64,000 nt of DNA from Gigaspora margarita (taxonomy: Eukaryota > Glomeromycota > Glomeromycetes > Diversisporales > Gigasporaceae), in the NCBI GenBank assembly GCA_009809945.1, contig WTPW01000586.1, forward strand, positions 259,710-323,709, read 5' to 3'. Positions 56,468 through 64,000 of this stretch are shown here, in pieces. Made by a program: the position numbers and the translations under genes. Numbering within the stretch: position 1 is the first letter of the stretch; every line of letters begins with the position of its first letter. The notes under the pieces are model-generated. The model was not told where the DNA came from. It saw nothing but the letters and a program-made list of their open reading frames with translations, and searched no databases.

Positions 56468-57445
56468 GTTATTATTGTTCTTTGTTTGGAAGTATTTGAT
56501 TTAAGAACTGATTCAAAATGCTTAATACTCAAAAATATATAACAGATATCATGCTATTTATTTATGAGCTAGTATTTCAAATAGCTTTATTACTTGAAAG
56601 ATTCATTCTATATTCTTTTATTTTTTTATATGTTCATAGAAAATGCTTTGACATAGCAAGTATATTTAAATAAATACAAATAATTGTAGTGAAACTAAAT
56701 TTTCTAAATTTTATTAATAAATCTTGTTATTTTTATTTAATATATATTGACAAATAATATTATTAATTTTATTTAATAATTGTTCTTTATATGACTTGTT
56801 TAAATCTATTTCTTCAATTGTTTGTTTTCAGCAAATGTATAGGTATCATTTATATTATTAACTAAATTTATAAATTGTAAAAAATTCAAAAAATTATATC
56901 TAAATAAACATTTTTGATTTAAATCTTTTTTCAAATAATTTGCCAAAATTTTTTTTTTCTCTACTTATTCTTTTAAGGTTCTTAGCCATCCTAGAATACT
57001 ATTGTCCTAAGGCCAGAGTCTTTAGTTCAGTGAAGATCTACAAAATGCTATTGGTACTCAAATTCAACATTCTAATTCATCACCATACCAGAAGTGCTCA
57101 TGTTTGTTAAGTCTGTCATTTAATATCCTGGGTCCCTGGTCCCATGATATAGGATCCCATTTTTGAGTCTGCAGTTTCTTAATACACATGATCTACTAGC
57201 TGAGTCATACTTTAATGTCTATTTAACCTTAATTGAAAAATCCTTATATTTATGATATTTCTTGTTAGATTTTTTTTCTTTTCTGAATATTGCATGACTT
57301 AGTAGCTATGTTATACAACTTATTATTGCTATAGTATTCAGTATTAAAAATCTGGTTTGAAATTTATGTTCTCATAAGAACATGTTTATTTAATTTAATG
57401 TTTTCAAAAATTTTTTTATGTTTTCAATTAGAAAAAAAAATTTTT
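56468..57445. other. AT-rich spacer with a mid-GC patch
   Basis: No gene is supported. A patch at 56970-57185 is less AT-rich and may be a decayed retroposon (it contains GTGAAGATCTACAA, also present inverted in the tRNA-like repeat near 59170), but the evidence is slight. Confidence 0.4.
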
Positions 57446-57662
57446 TTCTTTTTCTTTTTCTCACTCTTTCTTTCTCACTCTCTTACACTCTTTCTCACTC
57501 TCCCTCTTATACTCTTTTTCTCACTCTTTTTCTCACTCTTTCTTTCTCTCTTACTCTTTTTTACTCTTTCTCTTGCTCTTTCTCACTTTTTCTTACTTTT
57601 TCTTACTCTTTCTCACTTTTATTTTCTTTCTCTTATTCTCTTTTTTACACTTATACTTTTAT
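57446..57662 (+). repeat. Pyrimidine microsatellite, CTCACTCTTTCT type
   Basis: An uninterrupted run of C and T with a few A, built on TCTCACTCTTT, (C/T)TTACTCTTT. Frames across it read Ser/Leu/Phe repeats and are not genes. Confidence 0.9.
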
Positions 57663-57830
57663 ACTTTTAGTTATTTTTAATTTTATTTTATTTAATATAT
57701 TTAAAAATTTTTAATAATAATATAATATAATTTATTTAACTAAACTATGTAAACAAAATTATTTATAATAATAAGACAATAACTTCATATGTATATTTTT
57801 TAAAAAATTTATATTTGATTTTTTATATGT

Positions 57831-58288
57831 AAGTACTAGATAGCAAAAACTATCCATTTTTTTAAAGGCACCAAATTTGAGAATTTTATAACAATTCTGA
57901 TTGGCTAATTTTTGTGTAACAAAATTATGATTGGTTAAAAATATAAAAATAATTTTTTTTATATCATAGCACCAAATTTTGGATTTTATACTATATTTAG
58001 TAATTTTGATAACAAATATTAACCAATCAAATTACGAGCACATGATCAACTTTCAACTAATTGGTCAATTGTCTAGTGCCAAATTTCTGCTTTACTATAA
58101 AAGTTGATGAACTTTAATTTCTTATAACATTTTAAAAAGCAAGTTATCAAAAATCTGTCTTACAAATTTGTAGTTTAGATTACAAATAATAAATCTGTAA
58201 GAGAGATTTTTAAAATAATTACTTGTTGCAAAGTTATTAGATATTAAACAATACTAAAAAAATGAATAGTTTTTGCTATCAAGTACTG
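57831..58288. mobile_element. TA-flanked MITE, copy 2 of the CAGTACCGGACAG family
   Basis: Collinear with 8232-8696 in reverse orientation along its whole length. The end reads AAGTACTAGATAGCAAAAAC where copy 1 has CAGTACCGGACAGCGAAAAC; the differences after the first base are C-to-T or G-to-A, several at CpG. TA follows the right end (58289-58290). Confidence 0.85.
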
Positions 58289-58289
58289 T

Positions 58290-59139
58290 ATAATGTTGGA
58301 AAAGTTATTGATTTGGCCCTTGTAGATTTAGTTTTTAAATAAGTTATTAACTTCTATCAAATATTTAAATAAATAAATATAGTAAATATGATATAATGTA
58401 TTATTCTTTTTTACTATAGTAAATTTATATGTTCAAAAATTTCTTATTATAAAATTTTAAAATATAGCACTATAGTTTAAAATTATAGTAACTAAAGATT
58501 TGTTAAGTAATTTTTTTGTAAAAATTATCATCAAAGTAAGTTTAGTTCACTGAAAATTTATAATAAGTATTGTTATAATTAATATTTATAATATAATATA
58601 TATTAGGTTTAGGCCACAGATAAGTATTTAGATTTACTTATAATATGTCTGAGTTTTTATTCTTAGCATTAAATTTAAAAAAATGAAATTTCTTTCTGTA
58701 TTGTAAAAAGTTTCTATTAAATTTAATAAAAATGAAAACAAGGTCTCACCTTTAATATTTAAAATTTAAAAAAAAATAATATGATATATATATTAAAGTT
58801 TATATAATAAGGTCTATATTGTACCAAACTAAGAATAGATAACCAATAAATTATATTATCCAAAATTTTTTAATGATTCAAAAACAACTAAATTGTTCTT
58901 TATTTCAACTAACAATTAAATATTTATGAACTTAATTATTTTTAAATGCAATATTAATAAAAATAATTTTTTATTATTTTATATATTTATATAGAGAACA
59001 TATTTTTTAAACTTAATGTTCTCAAAAAAAATTTAATAGAGAACATTTTAAATTTTGTAAATTTCTCAAATTAAAAGTGATATTCTTATGAGAACATGAG
59101 AACATAAGATTTCTAATACTGTTAATATCCTGTCCATAA
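58290..59139. other. AT-rich spacer, nothing recognised
   Basis: No repeat structure or protein-like text identified. Confidence 0.5.
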
Positions 59140-59285
59140 ACTGAAAAGATATACAAGTTCTTGTTGTAGATCTTCACTACTCGTGGTCCTGGCATAGATT
59201 TTGTCTCTCATTGGACTTGAACTAGCAACCTTGCGAGCATAACCCCAGAGCACTAACCGCTATACTATTGACCTACAAGTCAATC
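59140..59285 (-). repeat. tRNA-like sequence, probable SINE head or tRNA pseudogene
   Basis: The minus strand has TAGTATAGCGGTTAGTGCTC (A-box and D-arm-like, 59249-59268) and AGTTCAAGTCC (B box, 59211-59223) at normal tRNA spacing. The T stem does not pair well and no anticodon arm is convincing, so it is not a working tRNA. The downstream text (CAGGACCACGAGTAGTGAAG) would be the body of a second, shorter SINE family. Confidence 0.55.
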
Positions 59286-59689
59286 TGCCAAATTTGAATT
59301 ATCAATTTGTTTTTTTAATTCTTTTAACAAGCAATAAATTGATATTGTTTGATTGTAAAATAGAATGAATTTTCTTGTACAAATTTTGGTATTTAATTAA
59401 ATAAATATTAGCAAGAGTAATTCCAATATTTTGCATTTTTTTGCAACAAGATGTTTATTTGGTTTTCATCAATTTCATTATTGCAATTACATACTTTTTA
59501 TAAAATAAAGTTTTGGAAAAAGATATAAAAAAAAAAATAGTCAATAGAAAAATTTTTATCTTTATTTTTGCTTTCAAAATTCTTTGATGAATTTATATAA
59601 AATTAAGTGAAATATACAATATTTTTATAAAATTTTTTTGAAAACTACTGAAAATTAAAAATAGTATTTAAATTCTCTATGTTTTTTTT

Positions 59690-60148
59690 TAAACAATTGA
59701 TTGTTTCATTTTAAAGTTAAAATCTGTTTTTCAAGTTCTAAATTTTTTAATTTGGTTTTATTTAAAAGTTTATTTAGATTTTTAATCTCTTTTTTATAAC
59801 AAGTAGGCTTGATTTTAATTCAATCCTGTTCAGTTAAATTTTTTTTAAAGTGTATTTGCAAATAGCTAGATTTTTTTCTAAAACTTCACACTTAATTTCT
59901 TGGTTTTTGCAGTTTAAATACCTTGTCTTAGTAGTTTTTGTTTTTTTTCAATTTTAGATTTTAAAGCTGGCATTTTAAAAAAATTTATAGAAAATAAGAG
60001 AAATTACATAATATTTATATATGTTTTTCAAAAAATTTACAAATATTTTTTTTATTTGAAAAATTCAACTTCATTACAAGTTGGACAAAGGTTTATAAAT
60101 AAATTATTATAAATAATTTTTTCTTCATTATGGCAATATATATCTAAT
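59690..60148 (-). pseudogene. Decayed gene fragment with zinc-ribbon-like motif
   Basis: The minus strand reads YCHNEEKIIY...LCPTCNEVEFF (about 60060-60140), a C-x-H ... C-x2-C pattern like a zinc ribbon, followed after stops by a Lys/Leu-rich, coiled-coil-like stretch (KSKIEKKQKLLRQ, KEIKNLNKLLNKTKLKNLEL; 59700-59970). The AGGACCC element at 60149 interrupts its upstream side. Family unknown; similar zinc-ribbon-plus-coil proteins are common in these genomes' transposon debris. Confidence 0.3.
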
Positions 60149-61663
60149 AGGACCCAAATAATCTATATGAGGTTATATTTGAGCATAGTAAAAATTTTTT
60201 CTGTTAAAGATAAAAAGTTTTAATCCTGTTAACTTTTTTTAAAATGCAACCTTCTTTAAAAAAAATATTCAATTTGAACACTTTCTAAAAAAACAGACCA
60301 GATGCTCTCTAAAAAAAAAAAAAAAAAAAAAATTGGACCAAGTGCTCTTTAAAAAAAACATACTGATGTATTTTATATTTTTTATTAGCACATTTCAAAT
60401 ATAACATTTATAAAACATATAGTATTGGGGTGTGGTGACTTAGAGAAGTTGGTAAGTTGTCACCTCCAAGTGGCAGGTCTAGGGTTCAAATCCTACTGGC
60501 AATGCTTTGAAAAATAGACCTGTGTTATGGTAACCATTTCTCTTTGTAGGTCCTTTGGTACACCATCTTGAATGGGAGCTGTCAGGCGCACAAAAATCCA
60601 AGGATCGAAAAATGGATACCCGTTTGGAAGTCCCAAGTGAGGAAGTAGCAAAGATCTTTGACAGTGCTAACCATAATTGGAATATCAGAAACTGGAGCTA
60701 GAAAACCAGACGACAAGATCCTTGAGGAGGGGGTCCACCAACCTGGCTGCCAGAGACGCACTGGAGGAAAAGAACATGTGTTTTGGCAGCATGTACCAAA
60801 AGGAGGGAGTCCATTTGGTACTTAAAGCCGGGCTGACCGATTCTTCTGGGCTAACTGGTTTGGAAGTTTGGGGATACTGAGGAAGGACTAATAGGAAGGT
60901 TGTGGTGGGTATCGGGATTGGAGTGAACCTGACAAGGGCAGAAGTAGGTAATGGTAAGGGTTTAATGGTTAGCCCTGATTCCAAGTGTCATTATAATGCA
61001 GATGCGTAAGTTATCGAAGTGTAGGTAATACCTGTGTGGGACAGGGACTGTTCTACCAAGTGTACCGTGAGGATAAACTAGTCCTAAGAGATTCCGCAAG
61101 CATCTGGAACTGGCTTAACTGACTTATGTAACGGAGGACTGTACTAGTGATACAAGAAGGATTTGGTAGGAGAAGTATAGACCAGAGGGTTTAAATAGGT
61201 AATCCCCTAGTTGGGTTGCAGGTATGGTAGCTAGTGTAGAACCTTCGGGCAGACTACTTAAATTAGATAACCAAAAGTTGTACGTGTGGCTAGTTGTACT
61301 CTCATTTATATAACAAATGTCAGGGTGCTCCTGGAGGCACACATGATTTGATTTACTTAAATAAAAGCCTTTCCTATAGCGATAACTTTGACACATAAAA
61401 AAAAAAAAAAAAAAAAAAAACATACAGTATTAGTATTCTTTTAAATATACTCTTTTTGCCTATTAGCTGTTTTCAAATATAACCTTTTTATTTAATATCT
61501 ACTTTTCAAATATAACCTTTTTTAAAAAAAGGTCCTTCTTTAGTAATTTTTCAAATATGACCTCATATAAATTATTTGGAGTCATTTATCTAACCTTTTT
61601 TAAAAAAAGGCCCTCTATTAGTAATTTTTCAAATATGACCTCATATAAATTGTTTGGGGTCTT
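60149..61663. mobile_element. AGGACCC-ended element (AATAATCTATATGAGG subtype) with SINE inside
   Basis: The left end AGGACCCAAATAATCTATAT then GAGGTTATATTTGA and the right end (reverse strand) AAGACCCCAAACAATTTATA then TGAGGTCATATTTGA. The flanks TATCTAAT (60141-60148) and TATTTAAT (61664-61671) agree at 7 of 8, the difference a C-to-T. An 88-bp direct duplication of the right end lies at 61490-61580 / 61581-61663. Without the SINE it is about 510 bp. Confidence 0.75.
60427..61417 (+). mobile_element. Long tRNA-headed SINE, copy 2 (plus)
   Basis: The head GGGGTGTGGTGACTTAGAGA then AGTTGGTAAG carries the A box and GGGTTCAAATCCTACTGG (60482-60499) the B box of a polymerase III promoter. The 3' end is TTTGACACAT plus a poly-A run of about 25. 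The duplication AAACATA(T/C)AGTATT flanks it (60413-60426, 61418-61431). It is collinear with the copy at 48577-49562. The shared frame MDTRLEV(P/L)SEEVAKIFDSAN is interrupted by TAG at about 60701. The moving enzyme would be a LINE; the LINE in this window does not share its 3' end. Confidence 0.85.
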
Positions 61664-61850
61664 TATTTAATAACTCAAAGAAATTATATACTTTTTCTTT
61701 TGTATTATATATGTAGATTAGATTATTATTTTATTTTTGAAATATGATCTTGTTTTGTTTCAAGTTGCAATCAAAAAATTTTCAATATATGTGATGTACT
61801 CAAATTTTGGTATAAAATTTTCTTTTGATTAAACAGATATTTTTTGTTTG

Positions 61851-62290
61851 CATATGCTCCAATTTTTGGAATTTATAAAAAAAGCTTATTTTTTAAAAAT
61901 TTTAAAGATAAATAAGTTTTGATCTACTGGTCCGTTTTAAATGATTTTACTACCAAAATGTTCATCTCTTTGAGACGATTCCAACGAGCCCAAAATCATA
62001 AAAATCCAATTACAGGATCATGAGAAAATGCGCTATCAAATAAGTGATACACTGCAAATTGGTTTGATCTATGTCAAACCAATTTGTAGTGCATCACCTA
62101 TTTGATAGCGCATTTTCTCATGATCCTGTAATTGGATTTTTATGATTTTGGGCTCGTTGGAATCGTCTCAAAGAGATGAACATTTTGGTAGTAAAATCAT
62201 TTAAAACGGACCAGTAGATCAAAACTTATTTATCTTTAAAATTTTTAAAAAATAAGCTTTTTTTATAAATTCCAAAAATCGGAGCATATG
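61851..62290. mobile_element. Near-perfect palindrome (foldback element), 440 bp
   Basis: The arms of about 213 bp beginning CATATGCTCC(A/G)ATTTTTGG are identical but for about four bases, with the centre at GGTTTGATCTATGTCAAACC (62073-62092). It contains the family text ACTACCAAAATG..TCTTTGAGACGATTCCAACG. Less conserved inverted sequence continues outside for about 35 bp (TTTCTTTTGATTAAA / TTAACCAAAGAAATTT). No coding content. Confidence 0.9.
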
Positions 62291-62399
62291 GATAGTTTTT
62301 TTTAACCAAAGAAATTTGAATATGTTTAAATAATTTTTATTGATCAATTTAATTTTTTATTACATAATAATTTCTATTTAATAAAATAATAAAATAAAT

Positions 62400-62810
62400 A
62401 AAAAATCTTATTAATTTTTGTTTTTTTAACTATATCTTGTTGTAATTTATCACCCTTTTATTTGTTTGATTATTTTGCTTTAATAAATTGATATTTTTGT
62501 TTGTATTTGAAATGTGGTTTACATTTTGGATAATTATTCAAGTATTGCTTTTTGAAATCAAAAATTGTTTTTTTCAATACACTAAATTATCTAAAATAGT
62601 ATAGATTTCTTGACTATTGTTAATTTTTTTACATTCTTTAATTGTTTTTTTTTCAATTCCATTTTCATTTATACATAACTGAACATCCCATTCAAAATTA
62701 TGGAATTTATTTTCATCACTTTTAATAAACTTCATTTGTGTAGTTCTTTTTTCAATATCATTATTCCATAAACCAGAAAAAACAATTAGGGCAGTATCAT
62801 TAATCATCTG
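62400..62810 (-). pseudogene. Decayed frame, unrecognised, next to helicase relic
   Basis: A 77-codon frame (62807-62574) starts MINDTALIVFSGLWNNDIEK and reads as ordinary protein (FHNFEWDVQLCINENGIEKK) rather than low complexity. Further text in the same direction continues to about 62400 with stops. It lies about 550 bp downstream of the helicase relic on the same strand and may be part of the same inserted unit. No family is recognised. Confidence 0.35.
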
Positions 62811-62903
62811 ATTATTTTTTATAGTTAAGTTATATGCAACACATGTGATAATGTCACCTGTAGATCATTTTCATATCGTTAAAGTTTTGTTTTTATTAAT
62901 TTA

Positions 62904-62935
62904 GGGTTAGGGTGAGCACCTAGGTTAGGGTCAGG
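62904..62935 (+). repeat. Interstitial telomere-like TTAGGG repeats
   Basis: TTAGGGTTAGGGTGAGCACC then TAGGTTAGGGTCAGG: three TTAGGG-type units, one pair in tandem. Confidence 0.6.
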
Positions 62936-63349
62936 TTTTGGGGTTTTTATAGTAAAATCGCTCAAGGAAAACTTTTTGTTAGAGCACGAATGGTGGTTTT
63001 CTATTTGGTTTTTGAGTAATAAGCGATTTTTGACAAAACGAACGTTTGTTTTGAATTTTCTGATCGTGTTATGTTACACGAGATCCTGAAATCTGATTGG
63101 TTTGGTGATACATAAGCCATTGTCACTTATGTGACAAATAACTTAGCTCATTTTTTATTAGAGGCCTACCCCCCTCTATAGTATAGATTTGGTCAGGTTT
63201 CTATATATAATTTCAGCATTTTTTACCCCCCTCCCCCCTAAAAAATCACCTGATTTTTGTCACTCCCCTTATGTAATCTAAATGTCATTCAAATTGTCCC
63301 AATCCTAGAATAAAATTTTATTAAAAAATAAATTCAAATTAAATTTTAT

Positions 63350-63740
63350 ATATAATTTATATTTATCTCCGAGCAGAATTAGCTTTTTTATCTTCATTTC
63401 CAAAATTATATGATTCTTGTGGGCTTTTATTATCAGTCATAAATATATATTTTGGAACAAAAAGTACTGAACTTCATCCTTTTTGTTCAACACTATTAGC
63501 AGTATTATTAAGAATATTAATCATTTCAGACCAAGAAATTTTTGTATAGAACTCATCTAAGAATACAATTTCCTGTCTTTATAATCATTCCACCAACTTG
63601 AATATTGTTTTTTTAATTTATCATATAATTCATTACCAAATAATTCTGTGACAAGATTTGATTTGGCTGTACCTTTATTTTCATAAAAATAAAAAAATAT
63701 TGGATAGCAACATCATTTAATATTTTTTTGAATTTTCTTT
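63350..63740 (-). pseudogene. Broken superfamily 3 helicase domain, CRESS-DNA Rep-like
   Basis: On the minus strand the motif order of the helicase half of CRESS-DNA virus replication proteins is readable across two frames: a P-loop with GTAKS (63672-63658), an aromatic WW pair about 25 residues on (63590), a Walker B with LDE (about 63560), and a strand ending in TDN (about 63428), the usual place of motif C. The first P-loop Gly is replaced. A frameshift lies near 63570 just before Walker B and an in-frame TGA near 63478. The endonuclease (HUH) half would lie above 63740, but that side is the AT-rich repeat, so it is missing. It appears to be an old integrated copy. Family-level assignment rests on motif order only. 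Confidence 0.6.
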
Positions 63741-63765
63741 ATCTCATGCATCTGCAAATTTTATA

Positions 63766-64000
63766 TATAGATATTGATCAATATATAACACTTAATCATT
63801 TTATATCAATTATAAAATATCATTATATATTGATTAATTGGATAAAAATCGATATATATCTAAATTGATATATATCATTTTCTATATTAAATCGTTATAT
63901 ATCTATAAATCGATTATAATCGGAATTATTTGAAATGATATATAACGATTAATAGATCTTTAACAATTATATAATGTTTTGACTGTCACCGGGTAAAAAA
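63766..64000 (+). repeat. AT-rich dispersed repeat, truncated by window end
   Basis: ATAACACTTAATCATTTTAT to TCTTTAACAATTATATAATG matches the reverse complement of 29740-30200 without the MITE found there. Part also matches 11811-11860. Confidence 0.7.

Noticed and set aside
57398..57714. Ser/Leu/Phe-rich frames of 90-98 codons
   Set aside because: Translation of the CTCACTCTTTCT pyrimidine microsatellite.
59200..59285. Functional tRNA gene on the minus strand
   Set aside because: A and B boxes are present but the T stem pairs poorly and no anticodon arm is acceptable, so a SINE head or pseudogene fits better.

Overview
The window looks like nuclear DNA of an arbuscular mycorrhizal fungus (Glomeromycotina; Rhizophagus- or Gigaspora-like). 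It is strongly AT-rich, has short GT-AG introns inside relic genes, and carries P-element-like, hAT, Tc1/mariner, LINE and SINE elements in layers. The organism call is inference from base composition and transposon content; no ribosomal or housekeeping gene is present to settle it. I found no intact host gene. Almost every line of the window is mobile DNA, its debris, or low-complexity spacer. Two assembly gaps (7192-7665 and 28233-29232) and scattered Ns limit what can be read.

Layout: 1-1.0 kb, mid-GC repeat fragment; 1.25-4.56 kb, decayed P-element-like transposase gene with introns; 4.59-9.24 kb, composite element with an 8-bp target duplication, carrying an ATCAG-ended element, foldbacks and two TA-flanked MITEs; 9.4-10.7 kb, foldback and decayed coding region A; 11.49-21.64 kb, a second ATCAG-ended element split by a full-length 7.8 kb LINE on the minus strand (13399-21178, 16-bp target duplication); 22.7-23.3 kb, TIR element; 25-26 kb, degenerate satellite; 26.6-30.2 kb, nested TIR elements around the second gap; 31.7-33.6 kb, TIR element holding a TAA-flanked element; 34.33-38.82 kb, giant composite of adjoining palindromes; 38.8-39.9 kb, decayed coding region B (paralogue of A, plus a separable exon); 42.13-47.77 kb, hAT transposon with a broken transposase, a MITE and a retroposon inside it; 48.6-49.6 kb, long tRNA-headed SINE (minus); 50.06-50.82 kb, internally deleted copy of the hAT element; 51.07-53.77 kb, minisatellite-ended element around a foldback around a Tc1-like relic; 54.2-56.0 kb, third ATCAG-ended element; 56.2-61.7 kb, MITEs, a tRNA-like SINE head, a zinc-ribbon relic and a second long SINE; 61.85-62.29 kb, near-perfect palindrome; 63.35-63.74 kb, broken helicase domain resembling CRESS-DNA replication proteins; window end, a repeat shared with 29.74-30.2 kb.

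The best-preserved genes are those of the LINE: two overlapping ORF1 frames and a long ORF2 (APE endonuclease, reverse transcriptase, RNase H-like region, CCHC finger) interrupted by two frameshifts and four stops. The second ORF1 product has six copies of an approximately 54-residue repeat that I do not recognise from any described LINE ORF1 protein; this is the most promising undescribed protein feature. A recurring theme is decay by C-to-T/G-to-A transitions, seen as TGA at tryptophan positions, as an Asp-to-Asn change in the hAT catalytic site, and as differences between MITE copies and between the two copies of target duplications.
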